A stretch of 64,000 nt of DNA, from contig NC_007912.1 of NCBI RefSeq assembly GCF_000013665.1, forward strand, positions 3,589,501 through 3,653,500, read 5' to 3'. The notes under the pieces were generated by a model. That model saw only the letters and a program-made list of their open reading frames with translations, made no database searches and was not told the origin of the DNA. The position numbers and the translations under genes were made by a program. Below, piece after piece: positions 18,071 to 27,814 of this stretch (positions are counted from its first letter, which is position 1; each line of letters starts with the position of its first letter). This DNA comes from Saccharophagus degradans 2-40. Lineage in GTDB: Bacteria > Pseudomonadota > Gammaproteobacteria > Pseudomonadales > Cellvibrionaceae.

Positions 18071-20329
18071 CTAAACTTTAAGCACTTTATTTACAGGTAA
18101 ATCTCTAATGCGTTTGCCGCTAGCATGGTAAATAGCGTTTACAATACTCGGTACCACAGCTGGCAAACCTGGCTCGCCTACACCACCTGGCGCCTCATCC
18201 GATTCGACTAAGTGTACAAATAACGGCGGAATTTGATTAATTCGCGAAACAGAATAATCGTGAAAATTACTTTGCTCCACTTCACCATCTTTCACCGTAA
18301 TTGCGCTAAACAAAGCTAACGAGTGCCCCATAATCATGGCGCCTTCCATTTGCGATTTCACTCTATCGGGTGTAACTACTAAGCCGCAGTCTATTACCGT
18401 GTGCATTTCCAACACTTCAACTTTGTCTTCCACCACACGCACTTTAGTTGCGGCTGCAGCGTAAGAGTTAAAGCTTGTGGCGTAGCCAATACCCCAACCT
18501 TCGTTAGCGGGTAATTTTTTATCAATACCCGCCTTATCCGCAATAAGGTTAATTACGTTTTTCATACGTTTAGTGTTTACTGCGTATGCGGGGGTAGATT
18601 GGCCATAGTTCACCCAGCCGTCAAAGCCCTCTTGCGCAGGGTTTACAATGCGATCGTCGCCCAGCAAGTTCATCCACATTTTGCGCGTGCTAATTTTTGC
18701 TTTTGCGGCCAGCTCATCAACAAAACAGCCCATAGCAAAGGCATTGTGAATATTCTGTACCGCGCGAAACCACCCTATGCGAAGATGTGTAGACACTTTT
18801 TGTGTTTCTACGCTTAGGTGATCCACAGCGAAAGGTAAGTCGCCAAAACTTTGCGACAACAACATGTTACCGGGGGTATCGGTTTGGTGATTAAAAATCC
18901 ACCCTATTGGCGGGTGCGCAACACGTGCAATCACATACTCGGCACGATTATCTTTTGTTAATTCTGCCTTGTAATAATTGGCCGAAGGGGAGTGATAAAA
19001 ACCGTGCTTAACGTCATCTTCCCTGCTCCAAACAACTTTAACTGGGCGGCCACTCGCTTTGGCCAGCTCTACAGCTTCAATAGTAAAGTCATTTTTACCT
19101 TTGCGACCAAAAGCGCCACCCATTAATGTAGTGTTAAAAACAACTTTGTCGGCATCTTTTTCTGGGTCGAGGCCTAGCTCTTGAAACACCATGCCTTTAC
19201 CCCATTGCGGTGTTTGAGTACCAGCCCAAACAGTGCAAATACCATTTTCAATAACGGCAGTTGCAGCAGGCGTTTCCATAGACATATGGTGATGATATGG
19301 AAAAGTGTATACCGCCTCTACGGTGCGCTCGGCATTATAAGCATGGCTGTACACGTCACCTTCTGTGCGAACAGAAATACCTTTTTCGCTCACTTTCTTA
19401 ACAAGATCTTGCATATAGGCGTCGGAATTGTGACTTACGTTTTCGCCCAAGTCCCACTCTATTTTTAGTTTCTTGCGGCCTTCTAATGCTGCCCAGGTAT
19501 TGGTTGCTAATACAGCAACACCTGAAACTGGATTCGTTAACACGGGTAAGCTTCTATCTCGCAACTGAATTACATCCACCACACCCGCTACTTTTTTTGC
19601 TTCGGTTGCATCAAAGCTTTTCACCTTACCTAACAATACTGGTGGTCGCTGTATGCTGGCAATAAGCATATTAGGTAGCTGTATATCGTGCGCGTATGTT
19701 GCCTTGCCTTGCACAATATCGGCCTGCCCCTGTAGGGCTACGTCTTTACCTATAAGCGAGAAATCTTTGTTCGCTTTTAGTTTTACGCTTTCTCTATCGG
19801 GTACAGGTAGTTTTGCCGCAGCACTTGCCAACTCACCAAAACCTAATTTTTTACCCGTCGCGGTATGCACCACATAATGCTTTTGCGCTTTAACCGCCGT
19901 TTTATCTACTTGCCAGGCATTGGCTGCCGCTTGCTCAAGCATATCGCGCGCTATTGCGCCCATTTGTCGCGTATAGGTAAAAAAGCGACGAATAGAAGCC
20001 GAACCGCCGGTGCTTTGATCGCCAAATTTACTGTCGCCCGGTGCCAATTGCGCAGTTACTTTTTGCCAATCGGCTTCCAACTCATCGGCGATTATTTGCG
20101 GCACGCTGGTTAATATGCCCTGGCCCATTTCCATTCGATGACAAAATATTTTTACGGCACCGTTGGATTCTATACTCACAAACACCCCTAGCTCGGCACT
20201 TGCTTGGTGTGCATTATTACCCGCTGCGATACTTAGCCCTGGTATTGCAGCCCCCAAAATAAATGCACCGCCCGCTACACCAGTGGCTTTTAAAAACCGG
20301 CGTCGATTAACATTAATAATTTGCGACAT
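18071..20329 (-). CDS. Molybdopterin-binding large subunit of an IorB/xanthine-dehydrogenase-type hydroxylase
   Basis: A 752-residue Mo hydroxylase subunit, exported by a Tat leader (NRRRFLKATGVAGG). The architecture matches the isoquinoline 1-oxidoreductase beta subunit (IorB) type, which binds the molybdenum-molybdopterin-cytosine cofactor and partners with a small 2Fe-2S subunit. Marks include the GAFGRKGKNDF block, the EAVELAKASGRPVKVVWSREDD segment and GGVGEPGLP near the C-terminus with the catalytic Glu at about 719. It shares one base with the upstream small-subunit gene (TAATG), so the two are coupled. The natural substrate (an N-heterocycle or aldehyde) cannot be told. The molybdate importer at 9.6-12.3 kb would feed its cofactor. 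Confidence 0.9.
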   Translation of the reverse strand: MSQIINVNRRRFLKATGVAGGAFILGAAIPGLSIAAGNNAHQASAELGVFVSIESNGAVKIFCHRMEMGQGILTSVPQIIADELEADWQKVTAQLAPGDSKFGDQSTGGSASIRRFFTYTRQMGAIARDMLEQAAANAWQVDKTAVKAQKHYVVHTATGKKLGFGELASAAAKLPVPDRESVKLKANKDFSLIGKDVALQGQADIVQGKATYAHDIQLPNMLIASIQRPPVLLGKVKSFDATEAKKVAGVVDVIQLRDRSLPVLTNPVSGVAVLATNTWAALEGRKKLKIEWDLGENVSHNSDAYMQDLVKKVSEKGISVRTEGDVYSHAYNAERTVEAVYTFPYHHHMSMETPAATAVIENGICTVWAGTQTPQWGKGMVFQELGLDPEKDADKVVFNTTLMGGAFGRKGKNDFTIEAVELAKASGRPVKVVWSREDDVKHGFYHSPSANYYKAELTKDNRAEYVIARVAHPPIGWIFNHQTDTPGNMLLSQSFGDLPFAVDHLSVETQKVSTHLRIGWFRAVQNIHNAFAMGCFVDELAAKAKISTRKMWMNLLGDDRIVNPAQEGFDGWVNYGQSTPAYAVNTKRMKNVINLIADKAGIDKKLPANEGWGIGYATSFNSYAAAATKVRVVEDKVEVLEMHTVIDCGLVVTPDRVKSQMEGAMIMGHSLALFSAITVKDGEVEQSNFHDYSVSRINQIPPLFVHLVESDEAPGGVGEPGLPAVVPSIVNAIYHASGKRIRDLPVNKVLKV

Positions 20330-20796
20330 TACTTCACCTCCTGCATTTGCACAGCGGCTTGCTTAATCGCTTTTTTAATACGCGGGTAAGTACCACAGCG
20401 GCAAATATTGCCTTGCATATAGGTGTCTATATCTTTATCGGTAGGGGATGGTTTTTGCTTAAGCAGGGCCGCAGCACTCATTAATTGCCCAGCCTGACAA
20501 TACCCGCACTGAGGAACATTATTATCCACCCATGCTTGTTGTAAGGGGTGCAAGCCCTCGCCACTGGCCAACCCTTCTATTGTGGTAATAGCCTTACCTG
20601 TTACTGCCGCGAGCGGTGTTAAACAACTGCGCACTGGCGTGCCATCTACATGTACAGTGCAAGCTCCACACTGCCCCAGCCCACAGCCAAACTTTGTACC
20701 GGTTAATTGGGCAATATCGCGCAATGCATAAAGCAGCGGCATATTAGGGTCTGCATCTAAAGAGTGTTTTTTTTGATTAATGGTAAGTTCTAGCAT
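20329..20796 (-). CDS. 2Fe-2S small subunit of Mo hydroxylase (IorA-type)
   Basis: A 155-residue electron-transfer subunit. The plant-type cluster is ligated by Cys38, Cys43, Cys46 and Cys58 (motif CGLGQCGAC). The second cluster is ligated by Cys97, Cys100, Cys132 and Cys134 (CGYC and CRCGTYPR). That is the complete eight-cysteine set of the XdhC/IorA family. It lacks a signal peptide, so it is probably carried out with the Tat-exported partner. The stop overlaps the start of the large subunit by one base. GGGAA lies upstream of the ATG at 20796, and an inverted repeat lies 40 bp before it. Confidence 0.93.
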   Translation of the reverse strand: MLELTINQKKHSLDADPNMPLLYALRDIAQLTGTKFGCGLGQCGACTVHVDGTPVRSCLTPLAAVTGKAITTIEGLASGEGLHPLQQAWVDNNVPQCGYCQAGQLMSAAALLKQKPSPTDKDIDTYMQGNICRCGTYPRIKKAIKQAAVQMQEVK

Positions 20797-20835
20797 GGCT
20801 TTTTCCCATCCGAGTTCGATCTATTATTGAGCCCT

Positions 20836-20856
20836 TAACGTTTGCGTTAAACGTTA
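20836..20856. promoter_or_regulatory. Candidate operator upstream of the Mo hydroxylase operon
   Basis: A perfect inverted repeat, TAACGTTT - GCGTT - AAACGTTA, ends 40 bp before the small-subunit start. Symmetry and position suit a repressor or activator site. The surrounding gap, 20797-21119, holds no gene that I can see. Confidence 0.4.
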
Positions 20857-21119
20857 GGTCGAATATCCCTAGCCTATAAAAGTATGCAATTACATTTTTA
20901 TTATTGGGGTAAGCCCCCTATTAGTAACCAAGTATAACTAGCCCGCAGTGGAATATAAGTTATTAGCACAGCCAGTAACCGCACTTGCACATTTTTATCT
21001 TATTTTGAGTTTTACCCATAAAATGTGACCCGCTTAGTGAAATCAAGGTTGATTTGTGCGCCACCACTTTTTACTATAGCGATATTCAGCCAACCACTCC
21101 GAACCCAACCATATTCCTC

Positions 21120-21449
21120 ATGCCCACTCAGCACTTACATACCCTAGGCCTTCCCGAGGACGCGGATATGGAGGCGATTACCAAGCGCTTTAGGCAACTG
21201 GCAATGCACTTGCACCCAGACCGTTCGGGCAATGCCTTGGATGAGAAGTTTTTGCGCTTATGTGAGGCGTACCGCCATTTAAGGCGCCACTATAACGAGC
21301 AATCGGCCACCCCATTATCGTTAGCCACTCAAACTCGCTGGGATGGTATAAACCGCCGTCGTGGCCGTCGTGGTTGCCGTACACAGCGTCGTTTTCACAC
21401 TGTGTGCCATTCCGACTTCAAGGGCGTACACCTCAGCGTTAAAGCCTAA
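21120..21449 (+). CDS. Short J-domain protein with Arg-rich tail
   Basis: A 109-residue protein whose first 65 residues are a J-domain: helix TLGLPEDADMEAITKRFRQLAMH, the HPD motif at 32-34, and helix III (LRLCEAYRHLRRHY). HPD is required to stimulate an Hsp70 partner (DnaK). The tail is Arg-rich (NRRRGRRGCRTQRR) and lacks the Gly/Phe and zinc-finger regions of DnaJ, so it is a class C J-protein and probably a specialised co-chaperone or nucleic-acid-linked. I chose the ATG at 21120 because the domain begins there; a TTG at 21054 has AAGG upstream and would add 22 residues, so the start is uncertain. Confidence 0.75.
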   Translation: MPTQHLHTLGLPEDADMEAITKRFRQLAMHLHPDRSGNALDEKFLRLCEAYRHLRRHYNEQSATPLSLATQTRWDGINRRRGRRGCRTQRRFHTVCHSDFKGVHLSVKA

Positions 21450-21585
21450 TTGCCTTCCTTTGGTATTATTTAACCAACAACAAATGTATACGCTGCTAGA
21501 CTATTTATAGACACTTATTAGCTAGCCGCTACAGGATCACACCAACCTCACCTCAACTGCCGGCCCATACCCAAGGCACAGCGCT

Positions 21586-23208
21586 ATGAATTTGCAAACG
21601 TTAATACAACGGCTTTCAACGCTTTATACCACCCCAGCTAATGGTAATAGCGTAAAGCTAACCCCCTCTACTAACGATTTGCTCTTCACCCCCTTAGAAA
21701 CTAGCCTACCTGCCTTTAAGCAAGCCATCACCGCTTGCATAGACTGCGTTCTTGCGCTTACTAGCAATTCTACAATTAGCGTAACGCTCACGCCGTCTGG
21801 CGATAACCACCTAAGCTCAAACCCGCAGCAACTAGAAACTACCCTTAGAGTAACAAGCCCTACCGCCCACAACGCGCACTTAGTTAGCTTTGCAAAAGCC
21901 CTGCAGCAAAGCCCGCATATTTTTGCTTGCCACCAGTACATTCAATCCGTGCATGGCAACCTTCAGGTTAGCGATATAGTTACGGCACAAGAAAACCACT
22001 GCCTAGTAATAACCTTTACGGCTTCAATTGCCCAAACAAAGAATAATTCTGATGAACCGCAAACTGAAGAAGAAAATTGGTTCAGCGATGATGCGCCCGA
22101 TGAAATAAGCCCAGCGCAAACAGATATACCAAATTTAACAGGCAAACGTATTTTAATCGCGGAAGATGATTTGATTAATCGACAGCAAATTACCGCAATA
22201 CTAGACAAAACAGGGGCGCAATTAGATACAGTAAACAACGGCTTGGCAGCATTAGATAAACTAACCAATTCTGGTTTTTTCGATTTAGTGTTAATGGATT
22301 TACAAATGCCTTTAATGGACGGCATAGAAGCCACTAGAACAATCAGAGAAAACCCAGAATGGCAACAGATACCCATAATAGGCCTAACCGAAAACAGTCT
22401 AGAAACAGATATTAATATGAGCCTTTCTGTGGGAACAAACGAGCACATTAACAAGCCAATAGAAGAGGAAGCGCTACTTCACATTGTAAATAAATGGCTA
22501 ACAATCCATTCAAAACGCCCTACAGATTTACCGCAAGTAGTCGTCGACTTTAGTAGCGTAAGTTTTATTGCGCCTACACATGCACAGTTAACTTATTTAC
22601 TCAATGAATTTACGTCTAAGGTTGCTGAGTTCGTGCAACCGAACAGCCTCAATGCAGAACAAACAATTACACTGTGTAGAAGGCTGAACGAATTAGATAT
22701 TTGTTTAGCGCTACCTCCACTGCAACACGAAGTAAACCGAATACTAGAAACAAACGACGGTAATGAGAGCACATTGCTAGAGCACTTATTAGACCAATTA
22801 ATAATAGCGTGTAAACGCGAGCTAAATAAATCTACGCAAACACCAGCATTACCCTATCACGGTATTACCATAGAGGGGTTTGATTGCGACTCTGCAATAG
22901 CGCGTCTAGCCAACAAACCAGACAGATACCTACAAGTGCTAAGTTTGTTTCTAAAAAACAACACAAACACTACCAACGAATTATATACCGCTATTGCCGC
23001 TGCCGATTGGCAAGCAGCACAGCGAATTGCGCATAGCAGCAAAGGTTTAGCCGCCACCATAGGCGCCACCGCACTAACGGAGGTGGCCGCGCAACTAGAG
23101 CATCACCTCAAAAGTAACCAGTCGGTGCCAACAGAATTAAACGCTAAGTATGTAGAGACACTTGAAACCACACTTACCTCCATTAAAAATTACCTAAATA
23201 CGCAATAA
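21586..23208 (+). CDS. Kinase-less REC-HPt phosphorelay protein
   Basis: A 540-residue protein. Residues 1-175 have no recognised kinase motifs, though their position and length would suit a degenerate ATPase remnant. A receiver domain follows (about 184-305), with acidic residues in IAEDD, the phospho-acceptor Asp238 in VLMDLQMP and a conserved Lys in INKPI; the usual Thr/Ser-Ala is LTEN. At the end an HPt domain (about 430-540) carries His483 in IAHSSKG. Hybrid sensors normally also have a histidine kinase core, which is absent here. The neighbours give no clue to its kinase or output. Confidence 0.8.
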   Translation: MNLQTLIQRLSTLYTTPANGNSVKLTPSTNDLLFTPLETSLPAFKQAITACIDCVLALTSNSTISVTLTPSGDNHLSSNPQQLETTLRVTSPTAHNAHLVSFAKALQQSPHIFACHQYIQSVHGNLQVSDIVTAQENHCLVITFTASIAQTKNNSDEPQTEEENWFSDDAPDEISPAQTDIPNLTGKRILIAEDDLINRQQITAILDKTGAQLDTVNNGLAALDKLTNSGFFDLVLMDLQMPLMDGIEATRTIRENPEWQQIPIIGLTENSLETDINMSLSVGTNEHINKPIEEEALLHIVNKWLTIHSKRPTDLPQVVVDFSSVSFIAPTHAQLTYLLNEFTSKVAEFVQPNSLNAEQTITLCRRLNELDICLALPPLQHEVNRILETNDGNESTLLEHLLDQLIIACKRELNKSTQTPALPYHGITIEGFDCDSAIARLANKPDRYLQVLSLFLKNNTNTTNELYTAIAAADWQAAQRIAHSSKGLAATIGATALTEVAAQLEHHLKSNQSVPTELNAKYVETLETTLTSIKNYLNTQ

Positions 23209-23412
23209 TTTTTAATTTATTGAATAATTCCTTTCTTTTTTGAAAAACCTCTCTTTTCATATTGACCCCACACTCTTATTGCGGCTAAATCGCGCAAGTT
23301 AGGATGGTCGTGCCAATGCAATGAATGCCCACCTGCACGGTTCTACGAAGTAACGACACTCGCTAAAAAATAAACTTTATTTCTTTTACTCGAAAACCTT
23401 AAGGGATTTAAG

Positions 23413-26400
23413 ATGACACTCTCGTTTACACCTCAACTGCGAAACATGCTCGCATCAGCGGCATTTATTCCGCTGCTATTTAGCGCAAATCAAGTACTAG
23501 CGGACGAAACCGTTCAAGCCACACCTCAGTGGAAAATAAATTGGTGCGAAAAGCTCGCCCAAAAAGACACGCGCTTAGCCCGCATAATTAGCCACTATTT
23601 GCGTTGCGATAGCATTGTAAAAACCAATACAGCTCCCACTGCAGTAGCAAGTGCGCCGCAGGTTAGCAGTGATAGCAGCTATATCACTTTAGATGGTACA
23701 AGCTCTAGCGACCCAGATGGCGATACGCTTAGCTACCAATGGACACAACTAGCAGGCGCAGATGCCATAGTTGTAAGCAGCCTAACCTCGGCCACACCCA
23801 CTTTTTATATACCAACAGGTAGCGCAGGTGATGGTCTTGTATTTGAGTTAGTTGTAAGCGATGGTGAGCTTAGCAATAGCACAGAAGTTGTTATTGACGT
23901 GCCCTATTGTAACGATGCCGAAGGCGAAGTATTTAACGAATGTGTCGACCCAGACTGGGCGGGCATTAGCGCGTGGGAAATGCTAAACGACGGCACCTAT
24001 GAAAACTACCACTACACCAGTGGCCACAACAACTACCAAGCCAATTGGCAGGTGGTAGATAGCGGTGAAGCCCCCTACGGCAATGTAATTGATGTGCAAT
24101 ACGCGGAAGGCCACAACGCCTATTCCATGGTACGCATTTATAACCGCTATGGCGCAGGTAGCACAGCGGATATGGCAGCGTATCAATACGGTCATATCGA
24201 ATTCGACCTACGCGTGCTGGATTGGGGCAACCAACAGCCCACAGGCTTAGAAGTGATTATCGAATGTGTATACCCCTGCACTAGCGCAGCCTACCCTGTA
24301 GACGCTGGCGACATTGGCGAATGGCGTAAAATCACCATGCCGCTAGAATATTTCATCAACACAGGCTTAGACATTTACAACGTCGAAATGGGCTTTCAAA
24401 TATCGCCTCAATGGGGCGCACAAGCTGGCGTGCATTTTCAAGTGGATAATGTGCGCTGGGTAGAAGGCGAAGCACCGCCTGTAGACACAAGTTACTTTTT
24501 ATATAGCTTTGATGAACCAGAAAGCATAGACGCCTGGCAAGCTTGGTTTGCCAATAATAATGGATCGACGCCCAATAAAAGCTTTGAAAACGGCGCACTT
24601 GCTTTTAGCCCTACATGGGTAAGCGAGAATGATTACTTTAATCACGTTGTTGATTTAGGTGGGGCATACGACCTTAGCCGCGCACGCCTTAGCGCCGATG
24701 TTTTACTACCAGAAGAGTATTTCCCTAATTTTGAAGTTGGCTTGAGTTTATTTTTGCTAGATAGCAACGGCATTTATGCCTCTGGTAATTTCTATGGCCC
24801 CTGGGACCCAGCTGTACCAGGTCAATTCTTTAATGCCGAATTTTACAATGCAGAGTTTGGCATAAGTTCAAGCGAAGAGAATTTTGATATAACCCAAGTC
24901 ACGCACATTGGCATAGGTATTTATGCTATTAGCGGGCTTCCATCCTCTTCCAGCACAATATTATTCGACAATATTGAACTAAATTTAAACCACCTAGGCG
25001 AACCACCTGTAAACGTAGACCTAGGCAATCCGCCACCAGAAGCAGTAGATAACTACGAACTTAGTTACCTTATTTATACCAGTGGCGGTGCGCCAGATTA
25101 CGACATGGTGTTCGACTATGAACCGACCGGCAACGGCTTTTATATTCGACCTTACTGGCAGCAAGATGAATTCGCCGTTGGTGTTATGCTTAATCGCCCA
25201 GAAACCTTTAACTTTACCGATGGCGAATTAACTGTAGATGTATTTGTACCCCAACAAGCAGTCGCTACCGATGGGGCAATAGAGCTCGAAATGGATGATG
25301 CCTACGGCAACTTCGCCAAAGTTCAACTGCAATCATTTAGCACTTTAACCAATAGCGGCTGGCTAACCTTAACCCTCTCACCAATAAACTACGCCACCAT
25401 AGGCGCCCCTGCTCACTTCGACGTAACTAAAATTACACGCGTGCGCTTACTTATTACACGCGGCAGCGCAGCAGAAGGTAGTTTTGGCGAATTTATTGTT
25501 AACAACCTTCACCTAGCCCCGGGTATCGATTTTACTAATGGCGGTAACAGTGGCGGTGATAACGGAGGTACTGGCGGCGACGGGCTTACGTTTTTACCCT
25601 TCGATGAATTCGGCTGGGTAGCAAATAATTGGAGCGGTGACTCACCCTTAGATTGGTATCAAAACGGCAATAACATAAGTGTACAATTTTCGACTATTAA
25701 AGCCGACGATCGCATGGCACTTATCAATTATTTACCCCATACCATCAATCTAACCAATGGCGCTTTTGTTGGTGAAGTGTATGTACCCAGTGAGCTATTC
25801 AACAGCCTGCAATACATTGATGTATTTGTATTCGACGAAGATTACAACTACGCAAGTATACACTTTGCAGATAGCTACGCTCTGGTAGTAGATGGCGAAA
25901 CAAATCTCGCTCGATTTGAACTTAACGCAGATACCCTTTCAAATTACGACATACAATTAGATCGTATCCACGCGTTAGGCCTACATTTTTACTTTGTTAA
26001 CGATCAAACAGGCATAACCGAAACGATTGAGTTCACCAACTTAGGCTTGCGGTACGACCCAAGCTTACCAATAGGCAATGGCGAACCAAGTGTGGATTTC
26101 TCGGAATGGGGTGTGGGCGCTTATAACGGTGAACCCGGCGCTTCGTTTTATGCCAGTGGCGACACCTTTTATGTTACCCCAAGATGGTATGCGGAGGACG
26201 ATCAACTAGCAATTGGCCCAGACTTCTATTCGCCCATTGATGTGAAATACGGGCAGCTATCTTTAGAAGTGTTTATTCCTGAAGCAGCGGCAAACTCACC
26301 AGCCACCATGACATTTTTCGCACAGGATGTGCACGGCAATCGCGCCAGCACACACCCCATGGCGCTAAATATGTATGGCGGTGCTTTTTGGCACACTATT

Positions 26401-27039
26401 TTTATAGCACCATTTAGCGCCGAAGCGTTTGCAAACGCAGACCCCGCTTTCGACGCCTCGCAGTTAGCCAGCTTTGATGTTGTAATCGCAGCCAACGGCA
26501 GCCCTCTAGGGGAAGCCGGTGAATTTGCTATCCGCAATTTAATATACATGGCTGGAGACCCGCCCCCAGGTAACGAAAATCTTATAGAGAATATGTTTGT
26601 ATTTTCAACCCAAGGCGCAGCGCAACCCAGCTGGTACTTTGTAGGCGAATCGCTTGCGGTTATACCTAGCTGGCAAAGTGCAGAAGATATTATTACCGCT
26701 CAGGCAAGCTTGCCGACTCTTGCTAACCTGCTTTACGGCGGCGCCAGCTTCGATATTTTCGCCCCAGCAGAATATTCGCAAAGCAACTTAAGTGCACGCC
26801 TTGTATTTTTTGATATAAATTATCAAACAGCAACCACACAATGGGTAGAGCTAAATACGCAATCAGGTAACTGGCAAACTATTGCGGTAGATAATATTAG
26901 CCACCATAGCTTTGCAGACCAACACGTTGATTTTGACGCAACGCTTGTCACACAGGTGAATATAGAGTTCGCAGCAAACGGCAACCTACCACCGCAAGCG
27001 GATATAGAAATAGCAAATGGAAGGCTTATAAGTAATTAA
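23413..27039 (+). CDS. Secreted protein of six repeated beta-sandwich modules
   Basis: A 1208-residue exported protein. After a signal peptide (about 1-30) and a short spacer, residues 72-163 form a PKD/REJ-like Ig domain (SSSDPDGDTLSYQW). The rest is six tandem modules of about 160-178 residues. Each ends with a similar strand, (D/N)N-hydrophobic-x-L/W: VDNVRW near 345, FDNIEL near 520, VNNLHL near 697, FTNLGL near 875, IRNLIY near 1040 and IANGRL near 1199. The layout recalls carbohydrate-binding jelly-roll modules of CBM11/30 or CIA30 type, but I recognise no catalytic residues. A surface carbohydrate-binding or adhesion role is inferred. A terminator follows the gene. Confidence 0.75.
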   Translation: MTLSFTPQLRNMLASAAFIPLLFSANQVLADETVQATPQWKINWCEKLAQKDTRLARIISHYLRCDSIVKTNTAPTAVASAPQVSSDSSYITLDGTSSSDPDGDTLSYQWTQLAGADAIVVSSLTSATPTFYIPTGSAGDGLVFELVVSDGELSNSTEVVIDVPYCNDAEGEVFNECVDPDWAGISAWEMLNDGTYENYHYTSGHNNYQANWQVVDSGEAPYGNVIDVQYAEGHNAYSMVRIYNRYGAGSTADMAAYQYGHIEFDLRVLDWGNQQPTGLEVIIECVYPCTSAAYPVDAGDIGEWRKITMPLEYFINTGLDIYNVEMGFQISPQWGAQAGVHFQVDNVRWVEGEAPPVDTSYFLYSFDEPESIDAWQAWFANNNGSTPNKSFENGALAFSPTWVSENDYFNHVVDLGGAYDLSRARLSADVLLPEEYFPNFEVGLSLFLLDSNGIYASGNFYGPWDPAVPGQFFNAEFYNAEFGISSSEENFDITQVTHIGIGIYAISGLPSSSSTILFDNIELNLNHLGEPPVNVDLGNPPPEAVDNYELSYLIYTSGGAPDYDMVFDYEPTGNGFYIRPYWQQDEFAVGVMLNRPETFNFTDGELTVDVFVPQQAVATDGAIELEMDDAYGNFAKVQLQSFSTLTNSGWLTLTLSPINYATIGAPAHFDVTKITRVRLLITRGSAAEGSFGEFIVNNLHLAPGIDFTNGGNSGGDNGGTGGDGLTFLPFDEFGWVANNWSGDSPLDWYQNGNNISVQFSTIKADDRMALINYLPHTINLTNGAFVGEVYVPSELFNSLQYIDVFVFDEDYNYASIHFADSYALVVDGETNLARFELNADTLSNYDIQLDRIHALGLHFYFVNDQTGITETIEFTNLGLRYDPSLPIGNGEPSVDFSEWGVGAYNGEPGASFYASGDTFYVTPRWYAEDDQLAIGPDFYSPIDVKYGQLSLEVFIPEAAANSPATMTFFAQDVHGNRASTHPMALNMYGGAFWHTIFIAPFSAEAFANADPAFDASQLASFDVVIAANGSPLGEAGEFAIRNLIYMAGDPPPGNENLIENMFVFSTQGAAQPSWYFVGESLAVIPSWQSAEDIITAQASLPTLANLLYGGASFDIFAPAEYSQSNLSARLVFFDINYQTATTQWVELNTQSGNWQTIAVDNISHHSFADQHVDFDATLVTQVNIEFAANGNLPPQADIEIANGRLISN

Positions 27040-27074
27040 GTGCGTGACGCACTAAAGGATATATACGCTGTACT

Positions 27075-27098
27075 AGAGCCAACCTAAAGGTTGGCTCT
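27075..27098 (+). terminator. Rho-independent terminator
   Basis: An 11-bp perfect stem, AGAGCCAACCT / AGGTTGGCTCT, with a 2-nt loop is followed by a T-rich run (TCTATTCTT). It lies 36 bp after the modular protein gene and ahead of the convergent gene, and could serve both. Confidence 0.7.
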
Positions 27099-27137
27099 TC
27101 TATTCTTAACACTCAAACACAACAACCGAACTAATTA

Positions 27138-27743
27138 CTAGTTATACAAACCTATTGCAACACCAACAAAGGTGGCAACTGCCATCAGGGCAGAAAGCCC
27201 ACCTAGCAAACTATTTCGTTTAGTTTTACAGGCAGACAACCAAAACAAAACGCTCACAATCGTTAAACTAACCGCTGGAATAATTTCAGCAGGTCCCCCC
27301 CAATATAACGCGTATAAACAAATCGGAAACACACACAAGCTCAACGGAATACCTATTACAATATCTTTTACTTTCTCGCTTGCGTAATAAGCCAAACGCA
27401 TAGCGCCAACAGCAACCACCAACGCTGCTAGCACAAAAGCCAATAGAGAAAACGATAAAAAATTGAGTATAAAGGCTGCAGGGAAGCAAACATAAAGCAA
27501 GAAATCGCCAAAAATATCTAGGTTTCCGCCGAAATCCGAAACCACATCAAGCTTTCGCGCTATTGGACCATCAATTTGATCGCATACAACGCCAACCACT
27601 ACCAGCATCACCGCCCATTCCAAACGACCCGCCACAGCCAAACACACACCAGCAGCCCCGCAAATAACCCCAACCAAAGTAACAACAACCGCAGGATTTA
27701 CATAGAACAGTAGAGGGAAAAGTGGCTTAATAGCACGGCGCAT
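27138..27743 (-). CDS. CDP-alcohol phosphatidyltransferase family membrane protein
   Basis: A 201-residue multi-pass membrane enzyme. The family signature D-G-x2-A-R-x8-G-x3-D-x3-D is complete, with Asp58-Gly59, Ala62-Arg63, Gly72, Asp76 and Asp80; an extra Asp55 precedes it. These residues bind metal and the CDP-linked lipid or alcohol. About five hydrophobic segments surround the motif. The enzyme would transfer a phosphoalcohol at the inner membrane, but whether the product is phosphatidylglycerol-like, phosphatidylinositol-like or other cannot be judged. The start at 27743 has only a weak ribosome site. It is next to, but opposite in purpose from, the lipoprotein gene upstream. Confidence 0.85.
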   Translation of the reverse strand: MRRAIKPLFPLLFYVNPAVVVTLVGVICGAAGVCLAVAGRLEWAVMLVVVGVVCDQIDGPIARKLDVVSDFGGNLDIFGDFLLYVCFPAAFILNFLSFSLLAFVLAALVVAVGAMRLAYYASEKVKDIVIGIPLSLCVFPICLYALYWGGPAEIIPAVSLTIVSVLFWLSACKTKRNSLLGGLSALMAVATFVGVAIGLYN

Positions 27744-27814
27744 ATGTATGTCTCACATTTAAATTCTTAAGCATTACACGAAACCAATGCCATTGCACCC
27801 CTAACAAGCAATAG

